Assembly (NCBI RefSeq): GCF_003612565.1
Contig: NZ_RAZG01000003.1
Location: 100,900-164,899 of the forward strand
Direction: 5' to 3'
Length of the DNA: 64,000 nt
From: Roseburia sp. 1XD42-69
GTDB lineage: Bacteria; Bacillota; Clostridia; Lachnospirales; Lachnospiraceae
Shown: piece by piece, positions 17,297 through 25,216 of the stretch
How positions within the stretch are numbered: position 1 is the first letter of the stretch
How the letters are laid out: each line of letters begins with the position of its first letter
The notes under the pieces: generated by a model
Database searches by the model: none
What the model was told of the DNA's origin: nothing
Seen by the model: only the letters and a program-made list of their open reading frames with translations
Program-made: the position numbers and the translations under genes

Positions 17297-17360
17297 AGGA
17301 TATGCCAAGATTTCATAGGAAAAGCACCAACAACATGGCCGAAACATAGGATATATCAAG
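17297..17360 (+). repeat. Imperfect direct repeat upstream of sigK
   Basis: AGGATATGCCAAG (17297-17309) recurs as AGGATATATCAAG (17348-17360), 13-mers with two differences and 51 bases apart. They lie in the 125-base gap between trpS and sigK and end about 20 bases before the sigK start. They could be a regulator site; no clear -35/-10 pair was found there. Confidence 0.3.
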
Positions 17361-17381
17361 TAAGTTTTTTAAGGTGCTGGC

Positions 17382-18008
17382 TTGAAAACTTTTTTATCTC
17401 CTCTTACTGCAAAAGAGGAACAGGCGTATTTTAAGCGTTGGAAGGAGGGAGACTTAGAGGCAAAACATGCATTAATCGAGCATAACATGCGGCTGGTGGC
17501 GCATATCTGCAGGAAGTATCAGAATATGGAGGAGGATATGGAAGATTTAATTTCCATAGGAACCATAGGTCTGATCAAGGGTGTGTCCACTTTCCAGGAG
17601 GGCTACGGCAGCAAACTGGCTACTTATGCGGCGAGGTGCATTGAAAATGAACTGCTTATGTATTTTCGTTCCAAAAAGAAAGTGTCCAGGGAGATTTCCC
17701 TCTATGAGCCTATTGGCACAGATAAAGAGGGAAACCAGATTCAGCTAATGGATGTGGTGGAATCCCAGGATAAGGACATTGTGGAACAATTGGAGCTGAA
17801 ACGGAAAATTAAAAAACTTTATGAGTTAATGCCCCAGGTATTAAATGAACGGGAAAAGAAGATTCTTTCTATGCGCTATGGACTGGAGGGGAAAAAACCT
17901 GTCACCCAGCGGGAGATTGCGGGACAGATGAAAATATCCCGCTCCTATGTCTCCAGGATAGAAAAGAGCGCACTGGAAAAATTAAGGCTAAGTTTTATAG
18001 AAGGGTAA
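17382..18008 (+). CDS. sigK: Sporulation sigma factor SigK, uninterrupted and without pro-sequence
   Basis: A 208-residue sigma-70 factor. Region 2 has 'LIEHNMRLVAHICRKYQN' and then 'EDLISIGTIGLIKGV' and 'KLATYAARCIENELLMYFR'. Region 4 has 'KPVTQREIAGQMKISRSYVSRIEKSALEKL'. The match to Bacillus SigK is close along the whole length, including 'EPIGTDKEGN'. SigK directs late mother-cell genes in sporulation. The TTG start at 17382 follows AAGGTG. An in-frame TAA just upstream rules out the ~20-residue hydrophobic pro-sequence of Bacillus SigK, and no skin-type element interrupts the gene. Confidence 0.85.
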   Translation: MKTFLSPLTAKEEQAYFKRWKEGDLEAKHALIEHNMRLVAHICRKYQNMEEDMEDLISIGTIGLIKGVSTFQEGYGSKLATYAARCIENELLMYFRSKKKVSREISLYEPIGTDKEGNQIQLMDVVESQDKDIVEQLELKRKIKKLYELMPQVLNEREKKILSMRYGLEGKKPVTQREIAGQMKISRSYVSRIEKSALEKLRLSFIEG

Positions 18009-18036
18009 GCCGAAATAAAACGGATAAAAAATCATA

Positions 18037-18065
18037 TTGGAAAAAGATGGGAATTGTGGTATACT
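18037..18065 (+). promoter_or_regulatory. Promoter of comM, lying inside a terminator hairpin
   Basis: TTGGAA (18037-18042), a 17-base spacer and TATACT (18060-18065). The -10 box falls in the loop of the hairpin at 18041-18080. A start near 18072 would leave a leader of about 65 bases before comM. Confidence 0.5.
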
Positions 18066-18080
18066 AATCCCATCTTTTTT
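18041..18080 (+). terminator. Rho-independent terminator after sigK
   Basis: AAAAAGATGGGA (18041-18052) pairs with TCCCATCTTTTT (18068-18079), giving a stem of 12 pairs that ends in a T-run. The flanking A- and T-runs would make it work in both directions. Confidence 0.75.
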
Positions 18081-18137
18081 ATGTGTGTCTCTCGGCAGTT
18101 CGCCGGCATAATCCTTTTTACCAGAAAGGAATTGAAT

Positions 18138-19661
18138 ATGTACAGTATCGTAAAAACAGCCATTGTCCGGGGAATGGACAGCGTCTTTGTGGGTGTGGAG
18201 GCTGATGTGAGCGAGGGCCTTCCTGTTTTTGAGATGGTGGGCTTTCTGTCCTCCGAGGTAAAGGAGGCAAAGGAGAGGGTGAGAACTGCCCTGAGAAACT
18301 CCGGGTACAGGCTTCCCGTAAAGAGAATTACCATAAATTTGTCCCCGGCAGGGGTGCGGAAAACGGGTTCCGGCTTTGATCTGCCTATTGCCATTGCGGT
18401 TTTAGCCGCCCTGGGGGAAGTTCCCCAGGAAAATTTAAGAGATAGCCTGGTTTTGGGGGAAATCGGCCTTCAGGGGAATGTAAGCCCCATCCGGGGCGTG
18501 CTGCCCATTGTGGCAAGCGCTGCGGGGGAGGGCATAAAGAGATGCATCATTCCCCTGGAAAATATAGAGGAGGCAAAATTAATCCCTGGCATGGAGATTT
18601 GGGGAATTTCCCATATCAGCCAGGGGGTGGATTACCTTAAGGGCAGGAAATATAAAGAAACCCGGCAGGGGAAAAAAGAGCGGGAAAAACCCAGGGTATG
18701 CCCCTTGGATTTCGCGGAAATTAACGGGCAGAAAAGTGCAAAACGCGCCTGTGAGGCGGCGGTGGCGGGGATGCATAATATGCTTATGATAGGCCCTCCC
18801 GGCAGCGGAAAGACTATGCTTGCAAAAAGGATTCCGGGAATTTTGCCTCCTATGACTGAAAAAGAGCAGTTGGAACTCTCCAAAATATACAGTGTCTGCG
18901 GTTTGCTGCCAAAGGAGGGCGGACTTATCAGGGAGCGCCCTTTCAGAAGCCCACACCACACTGTAAGCCCGGCAGGGCTCACCGGGGGAGGGGGAATCCC
19001 AAAGCCTGGCGAGATAAGCCTTGCCCACAGAGGGGTGCTGTTTTTAGACGAACTGCCGGAGTTTAAAAAGACTACCCTGGAGATATTGCGGCAGCCTATG
19101 GAGGAGCGGCAGATACAGCTGGTGCGCCAGTGGGGAAATTTCTGTTACCCTGCGGATTTTATGCTGGTGGCCGCCATGAACCCCTGCAAATGCGGCTATT
19201 ATCCCGACAGGAACCGCTGCAGCTGCACAGAGGAGTCCATCCGGCGGTATTTAAATAGAATCAGCATGCCTCTTTTAGACAGAATTGATATCTGTGTGGA
19301 AACGTTCCAGATTCCCTACGAGGATTTGGTGTCATGTGGGGAAAATGAACCCTCGGAAAAAATCAGGGATCGGATAAGGGCTGCATGGGAGAGACAGAAA
19401 ACAAGATTTCAGGGCACAGATATCTGCTATAACAGCCGGATTCCTGCCGGGGACATAGAAAAATACTGTAACCTTAGGGAAGAGCAGAAAAAATATATGG
19501 AAAAAATCTACGCTTCCCTGAATTTATCCGCCAGGGGATACCATAAAATTTTAAAAACGGCACGGACCATTGCGGATTTGGAAAACAGTGAAGAAATTCT
19601 CCAGAGGCATTTAAATGAGGCAGTTTGTTACCGTGGATTGGACAAAAAATATTGGGGGTAA
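18138..19661 (+). CDS. comM: ComM/YifB-type Mg-chelatase-like AAA+ ATPase
   Basis: A 507-residue protein with an N-terminal Lon-protease-like domain (VKTAIVRGMDSVFVGVEADVSEGLP, 'RITINLSPAGVRKTGSGFDLP'), a central AAA+ core with Walker A (GPPGSGKTMLAKRIPG) and Walker B (LFLDELPEF), and a C-terminal Mg-chelatase region with the cysteine cluster 'NPCKCGYYPDRNRCSC'. ComM is a branch-migration helicase in natural transformation of some bacteria. The start is ATG 18138, with AAGGA upstream and the family start MYSIVKTA; an in-frame ATG at 18054 overlaps the promoter and is rejected. It is followed within two bases by dprA. Confidence 0.93.
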   Translation: MYSIVKTAIVRGMDSVFVGVEADVSEGLPVFEMVGFLSSEVKEAKERVRTALRNSGYRLPVKRITINLSPAGVRKTGSGFDLPIAIAVLAALGEVPQENLRDSLVLGEIGLQGNVSPIRGVLPIVASAAGEGIKRCIIPLENIEEAKLIPGMEIWGISHISQGVDYLKGRKYKETRQGKKEREKPRVCPLDFAEINGQKSAKRACEAAVAGMHNMLMIGPPGSGKTMLAKRIPGILPPMTEKEQLELSKIYSVCGLLPKEGGLIRERPFRSPHHTVSPAGLTGGGGIPKPGEISLAHRGVLFLDELPEFKKTTLEILRQPMEERQIQLVRQWGNFCYPADFMLVAAMNPCKCGYYPDRNRCSCTEESIRRYLNRISMPLLDRIDICVETFQIPYEDLVSCGENEPSEKIRDRIRAAWERQKTRFQGTDICYNSRIPAGDIEKYCNLREEQKKYMEKIYASLNLSARGYHKILKTARTIADLENSEEILQRHLNEAVCYRGLDKKYWG

Positions 19662-19663
19662 AT

Positions 19664-20749
19664 ATGGAAGAAGAATTAAAATACAGATACTGGATAAAAT
19701 CTGTTCCCGGAATTGGGAATAAAAAACAGAAAAAGTTAGTAGAATATTGTGGCAGTGCAAAAGAAGTGTACCGTCTGACGGAAAAACAGCTTTTATCGGT
19801 TCAGGGCATCGGGAAAAGAGATGCGGCACAGATTATAGACAGCAAAAAAAACTGGATTCTGGAAAAGGAAGCAGAACTTTTGACAAAAAAGGGAATTCGC
19901 ATGGTTTCCATGGAGGAGGAGAGTTTTCCGGAAAAACTTTTAAATATTCCCGGCGGCCCTTACGCCATTTTTTACAAGGGAAATCTCCCGGAACCAAAAA
20001 AGACTGGGGCCATCGTAGGGGCGAGAAGCTGTTCCGCCTACGGCAAAACCATGGCTTTAAATCTGGGACAATGCCTTGCCGGGGAAGGGATTCAGGTGGT
20101 AAGCGGCATGGCGGCAGGGATAGATTCCTTCGGTCACTGGGGAGCCATCAAGGGCGGGGGAAAAACATTTGCGGTACTTGGCTGCGGGGTGGACGTGTGT
20201 TATCCCAGAGGAGCCCTGGAACTCTACGAAAGGATTTTGGAAAAAGGCGGAATTATCTCGGAATACCTTCCCGGCACAGTGCCTGCTCCCGGGCGCTTTC
20301 CCATGAGAAACCGGTTAATCAGCGCTTTTTCCGACTTTGTGGTGGTGGTGGAGGCAAAAGAGAAAAGCGGCTCTTTAATTACCGCAGAATTTGCCTTAGA
20401 GCAGGGGAGAGATATTTACGCTGTTCCGGGCAGACTTGACGATATGTTAAGCAGAGGGTGCAACCGGCTAATTTCTGAGGGCGCAGGAATTATTTTATCA
20501 CCGGAAGAATTTCTTTTGGACCTGGGATTTTCTGGGGGTTCGGGGAAAACGGGGAGCCAAAATGAAAAAATGGTACTTGAAAAAGAAGAATTGTTGGTGT
20601 ATAGTTGCTTTGGTTTACATGCAAAAACAATAGAGGAGTTAGTTTTGCATACCGGGCTTAGTGCAGGCGTTGTTGCGGACCTGTTGGTAAAGCTTATGAT
20701 GAAAGGTATAGTTGAGGAAGAATTTAAAAACCGTTACAGAAAAGTATAG
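19664..20749 (+). CDS. dprA: DNA-processing protein DprA
   Basis: A 361-residue DprA (Smf). A helix-hairpin-helix region with 'VQGIGKRDAAQII' comes first, then the Rossmann domain with VGARSCSAYGKTMA, 'VSGMAAGIDSFGHWGAI', 'TFAVLGCGVDVCYPR' and 'SGSLITAEFALEQGRDIYAVPG', and a C-terminal winged helix. DprA binds incoming single-stranded DNA and loads RecA. ATG 19664 is chosen because it follows GGGGG, begins the conserved domain and avoids overlap with comM, whose stop is two bases upstream. Confidence 0.95.
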   Translation: MEEELKYRYWIKSVPGIGNKKQKKLVEYCGSAKEVYRLTEKQLLSVQGIGKRDAAQIIDSKKNWILEKEAELLTKKGIRMVSMEEESFPEKLLNIPGGPYAIFYKGNLPEPKKTGAIVGARSCSAYGKTMALNLGQCLAGEGIQVVSGMAAGIDSFGHWGAIKGGGKTFAVLGCGVDVCYPRGALELYERILEKGGIISEYLPGTVPAPGRFPMRNRLISAFSDFVVVVEAKEKSGSLITAEFALEQGRDIYAVPGRLDDMLSRGCNRLISEGAGIILSPEEFLLDLGFSGGSGKTGSQNEKMVLEKEELLVYSCFGLHAKTIEELVLHTGLSAGVVADLLVKLMMKGIVEEEFKNRYRKV

Positions 20750-20776
20750 AAAAGAGATAAAGGAGTGTATGGTACA

Positions 20777-22870
20777 ATGGCGAAATACCTTGTTATCGTG
20801 GAATCACCTGCAAAAGTAAAGACAATACAGAAATTTTTAGGGAAAAATTATGAAGTGGCAGCTTCCAACGGACATGTGAGGGATTTCCCAAAGAGCCAGT
20901 GGGGAATCGATGTGGAGCATGACTTCGAGCCAAAATATATTACAATCCGGGGAAAAGGGGATATTCTTGCCAAGCTTAGAAAAGAAGTAAAAAAAGCGGA
21001 CAAAGTGTATCTGGCAACTGACCCTGACCGGGAGGGGGAGGCCATTTCCTGGCATCTCACCAAAGCATTAAAGCTGGAGGATAAAAAGGTTTATCGCATA
21101 ACTTTTAATGAAATCACAAAAAATGCAGTGAAATCTTCCCTAAAAGAACCCCGGGAAGTGGACATGGATTTAGTGGATGCCCAGCAGGCAAGGCGGATGT
21201 TGGACAGAATGGTTGGATATAAAATAAGCCCCCTTTTGTGGGTAAAAGTGAAGCGCGGCTTAAGTGCAGGAAGAGTGCAGTCTGTGGCACTGCGCATTAT
21301 CTGTGACAGGGAGGAGGAGATTAACGCCTTCATCCCCCAGGAGTACTGGACATTGGATGCCAAATTAAATATCCATGGGGAAAAACGTCCCCTCATTGCA
21401 AAATTCCACGGAACCAAAGAGGGAAAATTGACCATCGGTTCCAAAGAAGAAGTGGAAAAAATAAAAAAAGAAGTGGAAAAAACAGATTTTTTTGTGGAGG
21501 AAGTGAAAAAGGGAGAGCGCACCAAGAAAGCCCCTCTGCCCTTTACTACCAGTACTTTACAGCAGGAAGCCTCCAAGGTGTTAAATTTTTCCATTCAAAA
21601 AACTATGCGTATTGCACAGCAGCTGTATGAAGGAGTGGATATAAAAGGCCAGGGAACCGTGGGAATCATTACCTATTTAAGGACAGATTCCGTGCGTATC
21701 TCCGAGGAGGCCGACAAAACGGCAAGAGAATATATCGCAGAGGCATATGGCGATAAGTATGTGGCGAAAGATACTTCCGCTGCAAAAAAGAATCCGGCCA
21801 AGATACAGGATGCCCATGAGGCCATCCGTCCCTCTGACATTACCCGCACCCCTGTGATGGTAAAGGAGTCTTTATCCAGGGATCAGTTCAGGCTGTATCA
21901 GCTTATCTGGAAGCGCTTTGCGGCAAGCCGTATGAATCCTGCGGTATACGAGACAATCTCCGTAAAAATCGGGGCAGGGCTTTACCGCTTTACATCCTCC
22001 GCTTCCAAAGTGGTATTTGACGGTTTTATGTCCGTCTACACAAATGATGAGGATGAAAAGCCGGAAAACAATACCATGCTGAAAGACATAGACAAAGATA
22101 CATCCTTACAACTTGGGGAATTTGATGAAAAACAACATTTTACCCAGCCGCCTGCCCATTACACGGAGGCTTCCCTGGTGAAAGCCCTGGAGGAACTTGG
22201 AATCGGACGTCCAAGTACATATTCCCCCACCATCACCACACTCCTGGGGCGCCGTTACGTGGTAAAAGAAAATAAAAACCTCTACATTACAGAGCTGGGG
22301 GAAGTGGTAAACTCCATTATGAAAGAGTCTTTCCCCACCATTGTGGATGAGCATTTTACCGCAAATATGGAATCCCTTTTAGATAAAGTGGAGGAGGGGT
22401 CTGTCAACTGGAAAACAGTGGTGAGCAATTTTTATCCCGACTTGGAGGAAGCGGTAAACACAGCGGAACAGGAACTGGAAAAAATCCAAATCGAAGATGA
22501 GGTCACGGATGTTATCTGTGAGGAGTGCGGCAGGAACATGGTGGTAAAATACGGCCCCCACGGCAAATTTCTGGCATGTCCGGGATTCCCTGACTGCAGA
22601 AACACAAAACCTTATCTGGAAAAAATCGGTGTAAACTGCCCCTTATGCGGCAGGGAAGTGGTGTTAAAAAAGACAAAAAAAGGCAGAAAATATTACGGCT
22701 GTGAAAATAATCCGGAGTGCGAATTTATGTCCTGGCAGAAGCCTTCCACAAAAAAATGCCCGAAATGCGGAGGGTATATGGTGGAAAAAGGAAACAAGCT
22801 TGCCTGTGCCAATGAACAGTGCGGACACAGCGAAAATAAGCCGTCGAAGGAGGAAGCGGAAGAGTCCTAG
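20777..22870 (+). CDS. topA: DNA topoisomerase I
   Basis: Type IA topoisomerase of 697 residues. The TOPRIM part has 'IVESPAKVKTIQKFLG' and 'TDPDREGEAISWHL', and the active-site Tyr lies in IITYLRTDSVRIS. Three C-terminal zinc ribbons follow: CEECGRNM..., CPLCGREV... and CPKCGGYM... The enzyme relaxes negative supercoils. ATG 20777 follows AAAGGAG by about 12 bases; the in-frame GTG at 20765 touches that site and is rejected. It forms a unit with dprA, 27 bases away. Confidence 0.96.
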   Translation: MAKYLVIVESPAKVKTIQKFLGKNYEVAASNGHVRDFPKSQWGIDVEHDFEPKYITIRGKGDILAKLRKEVKKADKVYLATDPDREGEAISWHLTKALKLEDKKVYRITFNEITKNAVKSSLKEPREVDMDLVDAQQARRMLDRMVGYKISPLLWVKVKRGLSAGRVQSVALRIICDREEEINAFIPQEYWTLDAKLNIHGEKRPLIAKFHGTKEGKLTIGSKEEVEKIKKEVEKTDFFVEEVKKGERTKKAPLPFTTSTLQQEASKVLNFSIQKTMRIAQQLYEGVDIKGQGTVGIITYLRTDSVRISEEADKTAREYIAEAYGDKYVAKDTSAAKKNPAKIQDAHEAIRPSDITRTPVMVKESLSRDQFRLYQLIWKRFAASRMNPAVYETISVKIGAGLYRFTSSASKVVFDGFMSVYTNDEDEKPENNTMLKDIDKDTSLQLGEFDEKQHFTQPPAHYTEASLVKALEELGIGRPSTYSPTITTLLGRRYVVKENKNLYITELGEVVNSIMKESFPTIVDEHFTANMESLLDKVEEGSVNWKTVVSNFYPDLEEAVNTAEQELEKIQIEDEVTDVICEECGRNMVVKYGPHGKFLACPGFPDCRNTKPYLEKIGVNCPLCGREVVLKKTKKGRKYYGCENNPECEFMSWQKPSTKKCPKCGGYMVEKGNKLACANEQCGHSENKPSKEEAEES

Positions 22871-22896
22871 GCGGGATAAGTCTGCGCCTTTTTTTG
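22869..22896 (+). terminator. Terminator after topA
   Basis: AGGCG (22869-22873) pairs with CGCCT (22885-22889), followed by seven T. The stem is short but the T-run is good, and it overlaps the topA stop codon. Confidence 0.55.
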
Positions 22897-22914
22897 AAAA
22901 GGAAAACGGGAATC

Positions 22915-22943
22915 TTGAATTTTCTAAATGAATATGCTAGAAT
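22915..22943 (+). promoter_or_regulatory. Promoter of codY
   Basis: TTGAAT (22915-22920), a 17-base spacer and TAGAAT (22938-22943). The stretch from 22917 on, AATTTTCTAAATGAA, matches the CodY box (AATTTTCWGAAAATT) at 10 of 15 positions, which would fit weak autoregulation. Confidence 0.55.
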
Positions 22944-22989
22944 AAGATTTGGTTACAGAAATTTCGGAGTATTCATGAGGAGGTAACTT

Positions 22990-23772
22990 ATGAGCGTGCA
23001 GTTGTTGGATAAAACCAGGAAGATTAATAAGCTTCTCCATAATAACAGCTCGTCCAAAGTGGTATTTAATGATATCTGCGATGTTCTCACGGAAATTTTA
23101 AAATCCAATATTCTTGTAATCAGCAAAAAAGGAAAAGTCCTTGGATGCAGCAGCGGATACGGAATCGATGAGATTCATGAGTTGATTGTGGAGGAAGTGG
23201 GTGGATTTATTGACCCTCAGTTAAACGAACGTCTTTTGGGAATTCTCTCCACAAAAGAAAATGTAAATCTGGAGACTTTGGGCTTTGAAAGAGACGCAAA
23301 AAGGTATAGTGCAATTATTACGCCTATTGATATCGCAGGGGAACGCCTTGGGACTTTATTTGTGTACCGGTGTGATTCCCAGTATGACATAGACGATATT
23401 ATTTTAAGCGAGTATGGTACTACCGTGGTAGGGCTTGAGATGATGCGATCCGTAAACGAGGAGAGCGCAGAGGAAAGCCGTAAGATTCAGATCGTAAAAT
23501 CCGCCATCAACACACTGTCCTTTTCTGAATTGGAAGCCATCACCCATATCTTTGATGAGTTAGAGGGCAACGAGGGGATTTTAGTGGCAAGCAAAATTGC
23601 GGACCGGGTGGGAATTACCAGGTCTGTTATTGTCAATGCCTTAAGAAAATTTGAAAGCGCCGGGGTAATTGAATCACGTTCCTCAGGAATGAAAGGGACA
23701 TATATAAAAGTAATCAATGATGTTGTTTTTGACGAACTCTCAAAAATTAAAAAACAAAACGATAAGCATTAG
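22990..23772 (+). CDS. codY: GTP/branched-chain amino acid-sensing repressor CodY
   Basis: A 260-residue CodY of normal length. It has an N-terminal GAF domain that binds branched-chain amino acids (starting 'LLDKTRKINKLLHN') and a C-terminal winged helix with 'ASKIADRVGITRSVIVNALRKFESAGVIESRS', the conserved recognition helix. CodY represses stationary-phase, nutrient-uptake and often motility genes when nutrients are plentiful. Its place directly upstream of the flagellar cluster, as in many Firmicutes, fits control of motility. It has its own promoter and a strong terminator. AGGAGG upstream of ATG 22990 is an excellent ribosome site. Confidence 0.96.
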   Translation: MSVQLLDKTRKINKLLHNNSSSKVVFNDICDVLTEILKSNILVISKKGKVLGCSSGYGIDEIHELIVEEVGGFIDPQLNERLLGILSTKENVNLETLGFERDAKRYSAIITPIDIAGERLGTLFVYRCDSQYDIDDIILSEYGTTVVGLEMMRSVNEESAEESRKIQIVKSAINTLSFSELEAITHIFDELEGNEGILVASKIADRVGITRSVIVNALRKFESAGVIESRSSGMKGTYIKVINDVVFDELSKIKKQNDKH

Positions 23773-23784
23773 GGACATAAGAAT

Positions 23785-23820
23785 AAAAGGTTTATAGGAA
23801 AAAAGTCTATGAACCTTTTT
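23785..23820 (+). terminator. Terminator after codY
   Basis: AAAAGGTTTATAG (23785-23797) pairs with CTATGAACCTTTT (23807-23819) with one G-T wobble and a nine-base loop, ending in five T. It should insulate the flagellar operon from codY. Confidence 0.8.
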
Positions 23821-23835
23821 GATTTTTAGGAAAAT
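23821..23835 (+). promoter_or_regulatory. Candidate CodY box upstream of the flagellar promoter
   Basis: GATTTTTAGGAAAAT matches the consensus AATTTTCWGAAAATT at 11 of 15 positions. It lies about 85 bases upstream of the proposed flgB promoter and right after the codY terminator. The region is AT-rich, so chance is possible. Confidence 0.35.
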
Positions 23836-23921
23836 TTTGACGAAAAAGGAAGAAATTTGGTCATATCTTGTGTTGAATTAGGAAAAAAATACAAGATAAT
23901 GTAAAAAATCAAAAAAAAACC

Positions 23922-23949
23922 TTGTGTTTTTCGTAATATAATTTATAAT
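23922..23949 (+). promoter_or_regulatory. Promoter of the fla/che operon
   Basis: TTGTGT (23922-23927), a 16-base spacer and TATAAT (23944-23949). Two more TATAAT hexamers overlap it (23937-23942 and 23949-23954). The leader to flgB would be about 40 bases. No SigD-type element (TAAA ... GCCGATAT) was seen. Confidence 0.6.
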
Positions 23950-23994
23950 ATAATAAGGTTATATTAGTAGTTCTATGCAGAAAGGAGAATCAAC

Positions 23995-24384
23995 ATGTTT
24001 TCATCCAATGTATTTAATTATATCAATGTCTTGGACAAAGCGGCAGATGCCAGCTGGCTTCGCACCCAGACGCTGGCCCATAACCTTTCCAATGTAGACA
24101 CGCCATATTACAAGAGAAAGGACGTGGATTTTCAGAGCGTTTTGAAGCAGGAGCTGGGGAATATGAAATATACCACATTGGACAGCAAGATTGACCATGC
24201 AGATTTGAGTCATCTGGAAGTGTCTACCTATGTAGATTCTGCCAATTATTCCTATCGGGAAGACCACAATAATGTGGATGTGGATACGGAAAATGTGGAA
24301 CTGGCATCCGAAGCCATTCGGTATAATGCTTTGACGGACAGTATGACGCGGGAATTTTCCAGTATACGGTCAGTTATAAAATAG
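23995..24384 (+). CDS. flgB: Flagellar basal-body rod protein FlgB
   Basis: A 129-residue rod protein and the first gene of the flagellar operon. The conserved N-terminal rod motif reads 'RTQTLAHNLSNVDTPYYKRKDVDF' and the middle is variable. The C-terminal 'NVDVDTENVELASEAIRYNALTDSM' is the FlgB-specific tail that forms coiled-coil contacts in the rod. It assembles at the proximal rod with FlgC, FliE and others. The ribosome site AAAGGAG lies seven bases ahead of the ATG. Confidence 0.95.
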   Translation: MFSSNVFNYINVLDKAADASWLRTQTLAHNLSNVDTPYYKRKDVDFQSVLKQELGNMKYTTLDSKIDHADLSHLEVSTYVDSANYSYREDHNNVDVDTENVELASEAIRYNALTDSMTREFSSIRSVIK

Positions 24385-24414
24385 GATTGACATCATAAAC
24401 AGGAGGAGAGGATT

Positions 24415-24858
24415 ATGGGATTATTTCAGGCCTTTGATATCTGTGCGTCAGGAATGACGGCTCAGCGGTTCCGAACAGATATCATTGCGGAAAATGTGGC
24501 CAATGTGAATACCACAAGGACAGAGGACGGCACGCCTTACAGAAGAAAAATGGTAACCTTTGCAGAGCGGGACAAAGATACTTTCTATACGCTCTTTACC
24601 AACAAGACACGCCAGTACGGCGGCAACGGGGTGAAAGTTGCAAAGATATTAGACGATGAAGAGACAGACTACATCATGAAGTATGATCCTTCCCATCCGG
24701 ATGCAGATGAGAATGGATATGTATCTTATCCAAATGTGAACATTGTACAGGAGATGACAGATTTAATTGATGCCAGCAGGGGCTACGAGGCAAATGTCAC
24801 GGCTTTTAATTCGGTGAAGTCTATGGCGCAGTCCGGTCTGCAGGTTGGCAAATCATAA
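24415..24858 (+). CDS. flgC: Flagellar basal-body rod protein FlgC
   Basis: A 147-residue rod protein. N-terminal 'FDICASGMTAQRFRTDIIAENVANVNTTRT' and C-terminal 'PNVNIVQEMTDLIDASRGYEANVTAFNSVKSM' are the two halves of the rod/hook coiled-coil signature. It is exported through the flagellar type III apparatus. It lies 30 bases after flgB, behind a good GGAGGAG site. Confidence 0.96.
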   Translation: MGLFQAFDICASGMTAQRFRTDIIAENVANVNTTRTEDGTPYRRKMVTFAERDKDTFYTLFTNKTRQYGGNGVKVAKILDDEETDYIMKYDPSHPDADENGYVSYPNVNIVQEMTDLIDASRGYEANVTAFNSVKSMAQSGLQVGKS

Positions 24859-24882
24859 CAGAAGGAATAGGAGGATAACGGG

Positions 24883-25200
24883 ATGGATATTTCTGCTTTG
24901 ACAAATGTATCTTCGGATTACGTGGCAAAACAGTATGAGGCCAGTAAATTAACCCCTTTTGCGGAAGAGAACAAAGATTTTTCTTCTGTGCTGGGGGCAG
25001 CTATGAATATGATTAACGAAACAAATGATTACCAGAATGCGGCGGAATCCGCCCGGATTCAGTTTGCCCTGGGGGAATCCACCAGCACGCATGATCTGGC
25101 GGTGGCACAGGAGAAAGCAGGTATTGCGCTTTCCTATACAGTTGCAGTGCGGGACAAGGTATTGGATGCTTATAAAGAAATTATGAATATGTCAATATAG
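24883..25200 (+). CDS. fliE: Flagellar hook-basal body protein FliE
   Basis: A 105-residue FliE that joins the MS-ring to the rod. The C-terminal 'LGESTSTHDLAVAQEKAGIALSYTVAVRDKVLDAYKEIMNM' region (broken here by description only) is the family signature, with the HDLxxAxEKA core. It has a good GGAGG site and lies 24 bases after flgC. Confidence 0.94.
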   Translation: MDISALTNVSSDYVAKQYEASKLTPFAEENKDFSSVLGAAMNMINETNDYQNAAESARIQFALGESTSTHDLAVAQEKAGIALSYTVAVRDKVLDAYKEIMNMSI

Positions 25201-25216
25201 TGGGTAGGTAGATAGT

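Noticed and set aside
19747..20439. 230-codon plus-strand frame inside dprA
   Set aside because: Overlaps DprA in another phase; rich in Arg, Gly and His and without family resemblance.
23838..23994. SigD-type promoter ahead of flgB
   Set aside because: No TAAA with a GCCGATAT-like -10 element; the SigA-like boxes fit better.
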